Below, piece after piece: positions 8,272-15,935 of a DNA stretch of 64,000 bases (its first letter is position 1; every line of letters begins with the position of its first letter). The stretch comes from Mycobacterium scrofulaceum (GTDB taxonomy: Bacteria > Actinomycetota > Actinomycetes > Mycobacteriales > Mycobacteriaceae), in assembly GCF_001667885.1 (NCBI RefSeq), contig NZ_LZJW01000177.1, positions 62,001 to 126,000 on the forward strand. The letters are read 5' to 3'. Both the position numbers and the translations under genes were made by a program. Below the pieces are notes generated by a model that saw only the letters and a program-made list of their open reading frames with translations, was not told the DNA's origin and did not search any database.

Positions 8272-9579
8272 GTGAGTGAAACCGGGCGCCCGCACCCGTC
8301 GCTCGCCGAATCCTTCGCCGGCGCCGACCCGCAGGCCGACGCCGAGCGCCGGGTGGCGCTGCGCCGCATGAAGGCGGTGGCGCTGAGCTTTCTGATCGGC
8401 GCCACCGGCCTGTTCCTCGGCTGCCGCTGGGCCCAGGCCCACGCCCACCTGGGCGCCTGGGTGGGTTACGTCGGCGCCGCCGCCGAGGCCGGGATGGTGG
8501 GCGCTCTGGCCGACTGGTTCGCGGTGACGGCGTTGTTCAGGCATCCGCTGGGCATCCCCATCCCGCACACGGCGATCATCAAGCGCAAGAAGGATCAGCT
8601 CGGCGAGGGGCTTGGCACCTTCGTGCGGGAGAACTTCCTGTCGCCCGCGGTGGTGGAGACCAAGCTGCGGGACGCCCAGGTACCCGGACGGCTGGGCAAG
8701 TGGCTGTCGGAGACCTCGCACGCCGAGCGCGTGGCGAGCGAGACGGCGACGGTGCTGCGGGTGCTGGTCGAGCTGCTGCGCGACGAGGACGTCCAGCAGG
8801 TGATCGACCGGATGATCGTGCGCCGCATCGCCGAGCCGCAATGGGGGCCGCCGGTCGGGCGGGTCCTGGCGACGCTGCTGGCCGAAAACCGGCAGGAAGC
8901 GCTGATTCAACTGCTGGCCGACCGGGCCTTCCAGTGGTCGCTGAACGCCGGCGAGGTGATCCAGCGGGTGGTCGAGCGGGACTCGCCGACGTGGTCGCCC
9001 CGCTTCGTCGACCATCTGGTGGGCGACCGCATCCACCGCGAGTTGATGGATTTCACCGACAAGGTGCGCCGCAATCCCGACCACGAGCTGCGCCGGTCGG
9101 CGACCCGGTTCCTGTTCGAGTTCGCCGACGACCTGCAGCACGACGCGGACACCATCGCGCGCGCCGATGCCATCAAAGAGCAGCTGATGGCGCGCGACGA
9201 AATCGCCAACGCCGCGGCGACGGCCTGGAAGACGCTGAAACGGCTGGTGCTCGAGGGCGTCGACGACCCGTCGAGCACGCTGCGCACCCGGATCGCCGAC
9301 ACGGTGGTCCGCATCGGGGAGTCGCTGCGCGACGACGCCGAGCTGCGCGACAAGGTCGACAACTGGATCGTGCGGGCGGCCCAGCACCTGGTGTCGCAGT
9401 ACGGGGTGGAGATCACGGCGATCATCACCGACACCATCGAGCGCTGGGACGCCGAGGAGGCCAGCCGCCGCATCGAGCTGCACGTCGGCCGTGACCTGCA
9501 GTTCATCCGGATCAACGGGACCGTGGTGGGCTCGCTGGCCGGCCTGGTGATCTACGCCGTCGCGCAAGTACTTTTCTAG
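8272..9579 (+). CDS. DUF445 membrane protein (Rv0473-like)
   Basis: A protein of about 435 residues of the DUF445/YjiN family. Two hydrophobic segments near the N-terminus (about residues 40-57 and 66-85) flank the family signature AEAGMVGALADWFAVTALFRHPLGIPIPHTAII. A long helical region follows, and a C-terminal hydrophobic anchor (TVVGSLAGLVIYAVAQVLF) ends the protein. The function is unknown; the family is a membrane-anchored coiled-coil type. I chose GTG at 8272 because two hairpins lie just before it. In-frame starts at 8185 or 8158 would add 29-38 residues and cannot be excluded. Confidence 0.85.
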   Translation: MSETGRPHPSLAESFAGADPQADAERRVALRRMKAVALSFLIGATGLFLGCRWAQAHAHLGAWVGYVGAAAEAGMVGALADWFAVTALFRHPLGIPIPHTAIIKRKKDQLGEGLGTFVRENFLSPAVVETKLRDAQVPGRLGKWLSETSHAERVASETATVLRVLVELLRDEDVQQVIDRMIVRRIAEPQWGPPVGRVLATLLAENRQEALIQLLADRAFQWSLNAGEVIQRVVERDSPTWSPRFVDHLVGDRIHRELMDFTDKVRRNPDHELRRSATRFLFEFADDLQHDADTIARADAIKEQLMARDEIANAAATAWKTLKRLVLEGVDDPSSTLRTRIADTVVRIGESLRDDAELRDKVDNWIVRAAQHLVSQYGVEITAIITDTIERWDAEEASRRIELHVGRDLQFIRINGTVVGSLAGLVIYAVAQVLF

Positions 9580-9587
9580 TAGTGCTA

Positions 9588-9615
9588 ACAAGTGCTTGCA
9601 ATAGCAAGCACTTGT
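9588..9615. promoter_or_regulatory. Perfect 12-bp inverted repeat, candidate operator of the XRE regulator
   Basis: ACAAGTGCTTGC at 9588-9599 and GCAAGCACTTGT at 9604-9615 form a perfect 12-bp palindrome around AATA. It lies 48 bases before the XRE regulator gene and just after the DUF445 stop. A related half-site, CAAGTACTT, lies at 9565-9573 inside the end of the DUF445 gene. The symmetry fits a dimeric helix-turn-helix protein; autoregulation is inferred from position. Confidence 0.75.
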
Positions 9616-9663
9616 AGTAGTCTGATGGCCGTCACCATCGACCATCCGACCCTGGAGCACGCC

Positions 9664-10092
9664 ATGGCACCCGAGGAGAAGCTCTCCGCGAAGGTGTCCA
9701 ATGCCGCCTCCGACATGGCCTCGGACATCGGCAGCTTCATCCGCAGCCAGCGCGAACTGGCGCAGGTCTCGGTGCGCCAGCTCGCCGAAAAGTCCGGGGT
9801 CAGCAACCCGTATCTGAGCCAGGTGGAGCGCGGACTGCGCAAGCCGTCCGCCGACGTGCTCAACCAAATCGCGAAGGCCTTGCGGGTGTCCGCCGAGGTT
9901 CTCTACGTGCGGGCCGGGATTTTGGAGCCCAGCGACAAGAGCCAAGTGCGCGACGCCATCATCACCGACACCGCGATCACCGAGCGCCAAAAGCAGGTGC
10001 TGCTCGACATCTACACATCGTTCACTCAGCAAAACGAAATAAGTGAACCGAGCGACGAGGGGTGTTCCACCGAATCCACCGGCGGCGAGTGA
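9664..10092 (+). CDS. XRE-family regulator (Rv0474-like)
   Basis: A 142-residue DNA-binding protein. The XRE helix-turn-helix spans about residues 22-78, with VRQLAEKSGVSNPYLSQVE as the turn and recognition helix. The C-terminal part is acidic and probably disordered at the very end. ATG at 9664 begins the conserved sequence MAPEEKLSAKVS; earlier in-frame starts would run through the inverted repeat. The M. tuberculosis homologue Rv0474 has been described as copper-responsive and acting on the rpoB promoter; I do not assume that here. It lies between the palindrome and hbhA. Confidence 0.9.
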   Translation: MAPEEKLSAKVSNAASDMASDIGSFIRSQRELAQVSVRQLAEKSGVSNPYLSQVERGLRKPSADVLNQIAKALRVSAEVLYVRAGILEPSDKSQVRDAIITDTAITERQKQVLLDIYTSFTQQNEISEPSDEGCSTESTGGE

Positions 10093-10174
10093 GCTCGCCC
10101 CGTTGGCCGGTGGAGGGACGCTCCCCTCGCGTGCACAACACACACCCAAGAACGCCGTAACGAAAGGAATCACC

Positions 10175-10792
10175 ATGGCGGACAACACCAACATCGAAGA
10201 TCTGCGGGCTCCGCTGCTCGCGGCCCTCGGAGCGGCCGACCTGGCCCTGGCGACGGTCAACGAGCTGATCGCCAACCTGCGTGATCGCGCCGAAGAGACC
10301 CGCGCCGACACCCGGACCCGGGTGGAGGAGAGCCGCGCTCGCCTGACCAAGTTGCAGGAAGACCTGCCCGACCAGCTGGGCGAGCTGCGTGAGCGTTTCA
10401 CCAGCGACGAGCTCCGCAAGGCGGCCGAGGGCTACCTGGACGCCGCGACCAACCGCTACAACGAGCTGGTCGAGCGGGGCGAGGCCGCGCTGCAGCGGCT
10501 GCGCAGCCAGACGGGCCTGGACGACGCCTCCGCGCGCGCCGAGGGCTACGTGGACCAGGCCGTCGAGCTGACCCAGGAAGCGCTGGGCACCGTCGCATCG
10601 CAGACCCGCGCGGTCGGCGAGCGTGCGGCCAAGCTGGTCGGCATCGAGCTGCCCAAGAAGTCCGACGAGACGGCCAAGAAGGCGCAGAAGGCCTTGGACA
10701 AGGCGCCGGCCAAGAAGGCGCCCGCCAAGAAGGCTCCGGCCAAGAAGGCTCCGGCCAAGAAGGCGTCCGCCAAGAAGGTCACCCAGAAGTAA
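10175..10792 (+). CDS. hbhA: Heparin-binding haemagglutinin HBHA
   Basis: A 205-residue surface adhesin binding heparan sulfate on host cells. The first 20 residues contain a short hydrophobic stretch (APLLAALGAADLALATV). A long amphipathic coiled coil follows at about residues 25-150. The C-terminus carries the lysine-rich heparin-binding repeats, four PAKKA-type units plus a variant, from about residue 175 to the end. In other mycobacteria these lysines are methylated after translation. It has a good site, GAAAGGA, before ATG 10175, and a strong hairpin follows the stop. The unit number varies between species. Confidence 0.96.
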   Translation: MADNTNIEDLRAPLLAALGAADLALATVNELIANLRDRAEETRADTRTRVEESRARLTKLQEDLPDQLGELRERFTSDELRKAAEGYLDAATNRYNELVERGEAALQRLRSQTGLDDASARAEGYVDQAVELTQEALGTVASQTRAVGERAAKLVGIELPKKSDETAKKAQKALDKAPAKKAPAKKAPAKKAPAKKASAKKVTQK

Positions 10793-10800
10793 GTCCGACG

Positions 10801-10839
10801 GTCGACTCGGAGTTGTCCTTCGGGCAACTCTGAGTCGAC
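10801..10839 (+). terminator. hbhA terminator hairpin with UUCG loop
   Basis: GTCGACTCGGAGTTG at 10801-10815 pairs with CAACTCTGAGTCGAC at 10825-10839; only one position is a G-U wobble. The tip TCCTTCGGG can close as a very stable UUCG tetraloop. It begins 8 bases after the hbhA stop. No long T-run follows. Confidence 0.85.
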
Positions 10840-10858
10840 GTTTCCGACGGCGCCCGCA

Positions 10859-10864
10859 TACGCT
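10859..10864 (+). promoter_or_regulatory. -10 element for a leaderless transcript
   Basis: TACGCT lies 6 bases before GTG 10871, the spacing expected when transcription starts at the first base of the start codon. No Shine-Dalgarno sequence precedes that GTG. Confidence 0.5.
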
Positions 10865-10870
10865 TAACGC

Positions 10871-11158
10871 GTGAGCCACCTCGTGGGAACCGTCATGTTG
10901 GTCTTGCAGATCGCCGTCTTGGTCACGGCGGTGTACGCGTTCGTGCATGCCGCGCTGCAGCGGCCCGACGCGTACACGGCCGCGGAGAAGCTGACCAAGC
11001 CGGTGTGGCTGGTAATCCTCGGACTGGCTGTCGCGCTGACATCCATCCTGAGTTTTGTTTTCGGGGTACTCGGGATGGCGATCGCCGCGTGCGCGGCCGG
11101 CGTCTATCTCGTCGACGTGCGGCCGAAACTTCTGGAAATTCAAGGTAAGTCGCGCTAG
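10871..11158 (+). CDS. DUF2516 membrane protein (Rv0476-like)
   Basis: A 95-residue membrane protein. Hydrophobic segments lie at about residues 8-28, 45-62 and 63-82, with the short polar loop AEKLTKPVW between the first two. No catalytic motif is present. GTG at 10871 is favoured because TACGCT sits 6 bases upstream, the pattern of a leaderless start. ATG at 10895, giving 87 residues, matches the annotated M. tuberculosis length as I recall it. Its stop is 3 bases before the next start, so the two genes and deoC probably share a transcript. Function is unknown. Confidence 0.82.
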   Translation: MSHLVGTVMLVLQIAVLVTAVYAFVHAALQRPDAYTAAEKLTKPVWLVILGLAVALTSILSFVFGVLGMAIAACAAGVYLVDVRPKLLEIQGKSR

Positions 11159-11161
11159 CCG

Positions 11162-11578
11162 GTGAAGCTGCTGCTGACGGCGCCGGCCGCGGTGCTTGTC
11201 GCGCTGTGGGGCCCGGCGGGCACCGCGGCGGCCAGTCCGGTCACGGCGTCCCCGCCGTTCATCGACCACACCGAGTGGGGGCAGTGGCACGGCCTGAGCA
11301 GCCTGCGGGTCTTCCCGACGCCCTCGGGGCGGGCGGCCGCCGCCGGGCAGCCCGGAGACGCGGCGCTGGCCGACGAGGCGTGGGGTGAGGTGTTGACGCT
11401 GTCGCCGGACGCGGACACCCCGGGGATGCGCGCGCAATTCATCTGTCACTGGCAGTTCGCCGAGGTGGCCCAGCCCGGCAAGACCAGCTGGAACCTGGAG
11501 CCGTGGCGCCCGGTCGTCGACGACGCCGAGATGGTCGCGTCGGGATGCAATCCCGGCGGCCCCGAGGAAAGGTTCTAG
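11162..11578 (+). CDS. Secreted DUF2599-type protein (Rv0477-like)
   Basis: A 138-residue exported protein. The first 24 residues form a typical signal peptide (MKLLLTAPAAVLVALWG...) with a probable cut after AAA-S. The mature part contains two cysteines, in FICHW and SGCNP, that could form a disulfide, and the tryptophan-rich stretch SWNLEPWRPVV. Its stop codon shares one base with the deoC start. The function is unknown. Confidence 0.83.
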   Translation: MKLLLTAPAAVLVALWGPAGTAAASPVTASPPFIDHTEWGQWHGLSSLRVFPTPSGRAAAAGQPGDAALADEAWGEVLTLSPDADTPGMRAQFICHWQFAEVAQPGKTSWNLEPWRPVVDDAEMVASGCNPGGPEERF

Positions 11579-12264
11579 TGGCGAGCAAACCCACCCGGGC
11601 GCAACTGGCGGCGATGGTCGACCACACCCTGCTCAAGCCGGAGGCCACCGAGGCGGACGTGACCGCGCTCGTCACCGAGGCCGCCGAATTGGGCGTCTAC
11701 GCGGTGTGCGTGTCGCCGTCGATGGTTCCGGTCGCCGTGCGCACCGGGGGCGTCCGGGTGGCGAGCGTCGCGGGTTTCCCGTCCGGCAAGCACGTCTCGT
11801 CGGTCAAGGCGCACGAGGCCGAACGGGCGGTGGCGTCCGGCGCCGCCGAGGTGGACATGGTCATCGACATCGGCGCCGCGCTGGCCGGCGACATCGACGC
11901 GGTGCGGGCCGACATCGCGGCCGTGCGGGCCGCGATGAACGCCGTCGACGCCGGGTCCGTGCTGAAGGTGATCGTCGAGTCGGCGGTGCTGTTCTCGGGG
12001 ACGGACGACAGCACGCTGGTCCGGGTGTGCCGCGCCGCCGAGGACGCCGGCGCCGACTTCGTCAAGACCTCGACCGGGTTCCACCCCGCGGGCGGCGCCT
12101 CGGTGCGTGCGGTCACCGTGATGAGCCAGACCGTCGGCGGCCGGTTGGGCGTCAAGGCCAGCGGCGGCATCCGCGCCGTCGCCGACGCGCTCGCGATGCT
12201 GGACGCCGGCGCCACCCGGCTCGGCCTGTCGGGCACCCGAGCGGTGCTCGACGGGCTGGACTGA
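11578..12264 (+). CDS. deoC: Deoxyribose-phosphate aldolase
   Basis: A 228-residue TIM-barrel enzyme that cleaves 2-deoxyribose 5-phosphate into acetaldehyde and glyceraldehyde 3-phosphate, salvaging deoxynucleosides. The Schiff-base lysine is K163 in FVKTSTGF, and DHTLLKPEAT and VKASGGIR are the other family signatures. GTG at 11578 shares its first base with the stop codon of the upstream gene (TAGTG), which argues for translational coupling. An open frame extends further upstream, but it would overlap that gene and is not conserved sequence. Confidence 0.95.
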   Translation: MASKPTRAQLAAMVDHTLLKPEATEADVTALVTEAAELGVYAVCVSPSMVPVAVRTGGVRVASVAGFPSGKHVSSVKAHEAERAVASGAAEVDMVIDIGAALAGDIDAVRADIAAVRAAMNAVDAGSVLKVIVESAVLFSGTDDSTLVRVCRAAEDAGADFVKTSTGFHPAGGASVRAVTVMSQTVGGRLGVKASGGIRAVADALAMLDAGATRLGLSGTRAVLDGLD

Positions 12265-12309
12265 ATTGTCCGGCGCCTCCTCGCGCCGTGCCGGCGCGCA
12301 TCGTTACCG

Positions 12310-12323
12310 GACGGCTAGCCGTC
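12310..12323. terminator. Short palindrome between convergent deoC and the DUF2993 gene
   Basis: GACGGCTAGCCGTC is a perfect 14-base palindrome reaching into the stop codon of the minus-strand gene. It lies 45 bases after deoC. With no loop it is a weak hairpin, so a terminator role is tentative. Confidence 0.3.
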
Positions 12324-13365
12324 AGAGGTTGGCGAAGCAGGGGTCGTTGTTGTTGCCCGTCGGGATGCTCGCGTTCCTCGTCGAGAAGTGGCTGGTCACA
12401 CCGTCGTTGGTGACCTGCACACTGTCGGCGTGGATGCCCAGCGGGTAGTTCTTGGTGAACTGCGCGGTGAAGTCGTCCAGCGTCGACTGCACCGACTCCT
12501 TGGGCATCGTGAAGCCGAGCGCGTTGAAGCTGACGATCTGCAACTGCAGGCCCGTGCCCGACACCACCGGCTTGGTGGTCAGGTTGTCCAACATGCCCTT
12601 GAGCTCGATGGTCCCGTCGGCGGGGTGGGTGGTCACGGTGTTGGTGACGAACGGCCCCAGCACCGGGATCGCGTTCTGGACCGATTCCTTGATCCCGTCG
12701 GACGTCCAGGTGATGGTCGCATCGAGGGATCCGATGGTGCCCTTGGAGTCCTGCGTGTCCTTCAGCTGCACGTCCCTGATGTTCAGGTCCAGCTTCATGC
12801 CCTTGGCGTCGCGGATCTGATTACCGGCGGTCTGCACCGAGATGTTGGTGTAGTGCTTGGTGAGCTGCTGCCACAGCATCAACGGCGCCACCCCGAACGA
12901 CGCGGTGGCCTGGTCCTTGACCTCGCAGGCCACCGCCTCGGCGACCTTGCTGTTCGCGACGTGGCGGACGTACAGCTCCGCCCCGACCAGGCCGGCGATC
13001 ACCAGGCAGACCACGATGATGCAGACGAGCACCACTGAGAGCGGGTCACGCAGGAAGCGACGTTTCTTCTTGCCCTGCGCCGGCTCCTCGCCCGGGGTGG
13101 GCAGCTTCTCCGTCGGCCCCGCGGGCGGGGTGGGCGGAGGCGGCGGCGCGTAGTCGGGCCGCTGCATGTTCGGCGGCGGCGTGGCGATCCGTTCGGTCTG
13201 ACCCGGCGGCGGACCGGCGGCCGGCGGCGGCGGCGCGGGCGCCGGACCACCGGTGTTGATCCGTTCGGTCGGCCGCTCCGTGGGGGGCTGGCCGAACGGG
13301 CCTTGGTTGCCGGGACGGCCCCACGTCGAAGGGTCCTGGTTCGGTGGTCCTTGTGGGTTCGTCAC
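12322..13365 (-). CDS. Membrane-anchored DUF2993 protein (Rv0479c-like)
   Basis: A 347-residue protein. The first 100 residues are rich in proline, glycine and threonine and probably disordered. A lysine/arginine cluster (KKKRRF) precedes one membrane segment at about residues 108-132. The rest is a periplasmic DUF2993 domain; LmeA, a protein of mannan maturation, belongs to this family. A lipid-binding or cell-envelope role is inferred from that. GTG at 13365 overlaps the nitrilase stop as GTGA, so the two are translationally coupled. Confidence 0.88.
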   Translation of the reverse strand: MTNPQGPPNQDPSTWGRPGNQGPFGQPPTERPTERINTGGPAPAPPPPAAGPPPGQTERIATPPPNMQRPDYAPPPPPTPPAGPTEKLPTPGEEPAQGKKKRRFLRDPLSVVLVCIIVVCLVIAGLVGAELYVRHVANSKVAEAVACEVKDQATASFGVAPLMLWQQLTKHYTNISVQTAGNQIRDAKGMKLDLNIRDVQLKDTQDSKGTIGSLDATITWTSDGIKESVQNAIPVLGPFVTNTVTTHPADGTIELKGMLDNLTTKPVVSGTGLQLQIVSFNALGFTMPKESVQSTLDDFTAQFTKNYPLGIHADSVQVTNDGVTSHFSTRNASIPTGNNNDPCFANL

Positions 13366-14192
13366 CCGACTGATTCTGCCCTATCCAGCTGAGCGAAATC
13401 TGAGTGGTTGCGCAGCACCGCGATGCTCTCGCGGGCCTTGGCGACCCGGTCGACGTCGATGTCGGCCACCACCAGCTGCGGCCCGGACCCGGCCGACGCG
13501 ACGACTTCGCCGAACGGGGAGGCCACCAGGCTGCCGCCCGCGCCGGTGGGCGCGCCCGACCCGCCCAGCGCGGCGCCCGGGTCGGCCTGGCCGGCCGCGG
13601 CGACGTAACTCATCGAGTCGAGGGCGCGCGCCCGCGCCAGGAGCGTCCACTGGTCGAGCTTGCCGGGCCCGGCGCCCCACGACGCACTCACGGCGATCAG
13701 CTGGGCGCCGCGGCGGGCCAGCTCGGTGTACAGCGCCGGGAAGCGGATGTCGTAGCAGACGGTCAACCCGACGCGGACGCCGGCGACCGTGATCACCACC
13801 GGCTCGCGGCCGGGCGCCACGGTGCGCGACTCGGTGAAGCCGAAGGCGTCGTAGAGGTGGATCTTGTCGTAGTGCGCGTCCGGGTCGTTGGGGCTGCCCG
13901 GACCGGCGGCGATCAGCGTGTTCTTCACCCGGCCATCCCCGGACGGGGTGAACATGCCGGCGATCACCGTGATCCCGCAATCGGTCGCGATCCGCCGCAC
14001 CTCGCCGGCCCATGGGCCGTCGACCGGCTCGGCGACGGGCGCCAGCGGAACGCCGAACCGGCACATGGTCGCCTCGGGGAACACCACCAGCTTCGCGCCC
14101 GCGTCGGCCGCCTGCGCGCTGTACTCGCGGACCAGCCCTAGGTTGGCGGCCGGATCGGTCCCGCTGAGGATTTGGGCCAACGCGATTCGCAT
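13362..14192 (-). CDS. Nitrilase-superfamily amidase (Rv0480c-like)
   Basis: A 276-residue carbon-nitrogen hydrolase. The catalytic triad is complete: E40 in VVFPEA, K110 in DKIHLYDAFGF and C146 in VCYDIRFP. The closest relatives by motif are omega-amidase/Nit2-type enzymes that hydrolyse small amides such as 2-oxoglutaramate; the true substrate cannot be told from sequence. It has no signal peptide and is cytoplasmic. It is coupled to the downstream DUF2993 gene by a GTGA overlap. Confidence 0.9.
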   Translation of the reverse strand: MRIALAQILSGTDPAANLGLVREYSAQAADAGAKLVVFPEATMCRFGVPLAPVAEPVDGPWAGEVRRIATDCGITVIAGMFTPSGDGRVKNTLIAAGPGSPNDPDAHYDKIHLYDAFGFTESRTVAPGREPVVITVAGVRVGLTVCYDIRFPALYTELARRGAQLIAVSASWGAGPGKLDQWTLLARARALDSMSYVAAAGQADPGAALGGSGAPTGAGGSLVASPFGEVVASAGSGPQLVVADIDVDRVAKARESIAVLRNHSDFAQLDRAESVG

Positions 14193-14217
14193 GGGCGCCA
14201 GCTTAGGCTCGGCGCCC

Positions 14218-14742
14218 TCACACCGTTTTGGCGATCCACTCCGTGGTGAACCGCTGCTCCGCCGCCACCAGCTCAGCCAACTGGGTGCCGATGATGTTCT
14301 CCAACTTGCCGCCGATGATCGGAACGCGCACCTGGACGGTGGCCCGGAACGTCAGCCGGGCGCCGCCCGTCTCCAGGATCGGCAGCAGCGTCGCGGTGCC
14401 GGTCAGGTTGACCGGGGCGTCCAGGATCGAGCCGAGGACGGTGCCCTGCGCGGTGCCGTCGGCGACCGGGCCCCACACTTCCTCGCGCCGGATCCGCAGA
14501 TCCCCGCTGTGCAGCTGGGTGACCATCCCGGGCAGCTTGTGGCTGTGGATGACCTGGACCGTGACGACCTCGACGGTGTCGTCGTCCCCGGTTTCGCCGC
14601 CGACCCGCATCGATTCCAGCGTGGCGACGTCGACACCGGATCCGGCCAGCCGTGCCCGCCAATAACTCTCGTCGGTGAAGGCCCGATGAACCTCTTCAAC
14701 GCTGCCGTCGTAGTCGGCCGACAAGTCGAATGAACGCGGCAT
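14218..14742 (-). CDS. DUF2505 protein (Rv0481c-like)
   Basis: A 174-residue protein of the DUF2505 family, an SRPBCC-like fold that forms a lipid- or ligand-binding cavity. It begins with SFDLSADYDGSVEEVHRAFTDESYWRARL, which resembles the first strand and helix of START-like domains. No signal peptide or membrane segment is present. The start is divergent from murB, 26 bases away. Its function is unknown. Confidence 0.85.
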   Translation of the reverse strand: MPRSFDLSADYDGSVEEVHRAFTDESYWRARLAGSGVDVATLESMRVGGETGDDDTVEVVTVQVIHSHKLPGMVTQLHSGDLRIRREEVWGPVADGTAQGTVLGSILDAPVNLTGTATLLPILETGGARLTFRATVQVRVPIIGGKLENIIGTQLAELVAAEQRFTTEWIAKTV

Positions 14743-14768
14743 AGCAGGTGAGGCTACCGTTACGGGCC

Positions 14769-15866
14769 ATGAAATCCAGCGACGCCGGTCCGACGTTCGC
14801 CGGCGCGCGGGTCGCCGAAGCGGTGTCGCTCGCGCCGCTGACGACGTTGCGGGTCGGGCCGGTGGCGCGCCGCCTGATCACCTGCACCAGCACCGAGCAG
14901 GTGGTCGCCGTGCTGCGCGAGCTGGACGCCGAAAGCGGTGGGGGAGAACGTTCCCCGGTGTTGGTGTTCGCCGGCGGCTCCAACCTGGTGATCGCCGACA
15001 CCCTCACCGACCTGACCGCGGTGCGGTTGGCCAACAGCGGCATCACGGTCGACGGCGCCCTGGTACGCGCGGAGGCGGGCGCGGTGTGGGACGACGTCGT
15101 GGTCGCCGCCATCGAGCGCGGTCTGGGTGGGCTGGAATGCCTCTCCGGCATCCCCGGTTCGGCCGGGGCCACCCCGGTGCAAAACGTCGGGGCCTACGGT
15201 GCCGAAGTCTCCGACACCATCACCCGGGTCAGGATCTTCGACCGCGCCAGTGGGGAGGTGCGCTGGGTGCCGGGCGGCGAGCTCGGCTTCGGGTACCGCA
15301 CCAGCGTGCTGAAGCAGGCCGGCCCCGAAACCCCTTGGGTGGTATTGGAAGTCGAGTTCGCGCTGGACGCCTCCGGCCGCAGCGCGCCGCTGCGCTATGG
15401 CGAGCTGGCGGACGCCTTGGGGGCCGGCGGCGGCGAGCGGGCCGACCCGCGCGCGGTCCGCCGGGCGGTTCTCACGCTGCGGGGCCGCAAAGGGATGGTG
15501 CTCGACCCGGACGACCACGACACCTGGAGCGTGGGTTCGTTCTTCACCAACCCGGTGGTCGCGCCCGAGGTGTACGACCGGCTGGCCGGCGGTGTCGACG
15601 GGCCGGTTCCGCACTACCCGGCCCCCGACGGCGTCAAGCTGGCCGCCGGCTGGCTAGTGGAGCGGGCCGGCTTCGCCAAGGGTTATCCGGACGATCCGGC
15701 GGCCCGGTGCCGGCTGTCCACCAAGCACGCGCTGGCGTTGACCAACCGCGGCGGCGCCACCACCGAAGAGGTGATCGCGCTGGCCCGCGTCATCCGCGAC
15801 GGGGTTCGTGATGTGTTTGGTGTCACATTGAAACCCGAGCCGGTCCTGCTCGGCTGCAGGCTGTAG
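14769..15866 (+). CDS. murB: UDP-N-acetylenolpyruvoylglucosamine reductase
   Basis: A 365-residue FAD enzyme that reduces UDP-GlcNAc-enolpyruvate to UDP-MurNAc, the second committed step of peptidoglycan synthesis. The FAD-binding motif VFAGGSNLVIAD lies near residue 70. GIPGSAGATPVQNVGAYG and FGYRTS form the substrate site, VGSFFTNPVV carries the catalytic Ser, and the final Glu is in KPEPVLLG. ATG at 14769 matches the start of the M. tuberculosis protein. It is followed at 15936 by an L,D-transpeptidase, so both genes serve the cell wall. Confidence 0.95.
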   Translation: MKSSDAGPTFAGARVAEAVSLAPLTTLRVGPVARRLITCTSTEQVVAVLRELDAESGGGERSPVLVFAGGSNLVIADTLTDLTAVRLANSGITVDGALVRAEAGAVWDDVVVAAIERGLGGLECLSGIPGSAGATPVQNVGAYGAEVSDTITRVRIFDRASGEVRWVPGGELGFGYRTSVLKQAGPETPWVVLEVEFALDASGRSAPLRYGELADALGAGGGERADPRAVRRAVLTLRGRKGMVLDPDDHDTWSVGSFFTNPVVAPEVYDRLAGGVDGPVPHYPAPDGVKLAAGWLVERAGFAKGYPDDPAARCRLSTKHALALTNRGGATTEEVIALARVIRDGVRDVFGVTLKPEPVLLGCRL

Positions 15867-15935
15867 CTCCGAATCCCTCGACGCCCGAATTGTCGCGGCG
15901 GGGTCGGTGGATTTTGCCCGGTATCTTTGACTTTC

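Noticed and set aside
8164..10419. Open frame of 751 codons on the minus strand opposite the DUF445, XRE and hbhA genes
   Set aside because: It spans three well-supported genes in reverse. Its translation is low in complexity with runs of Arg, Leu and Val, typical of chance frames in high-GC DNA.
10705..10790. Lysine-codon repeats at the end of hbhA as a CRISPR or tandem non-coding repeat
   Set aside because: They are in-frame PAKKA repeats of the heparin-binding tail.
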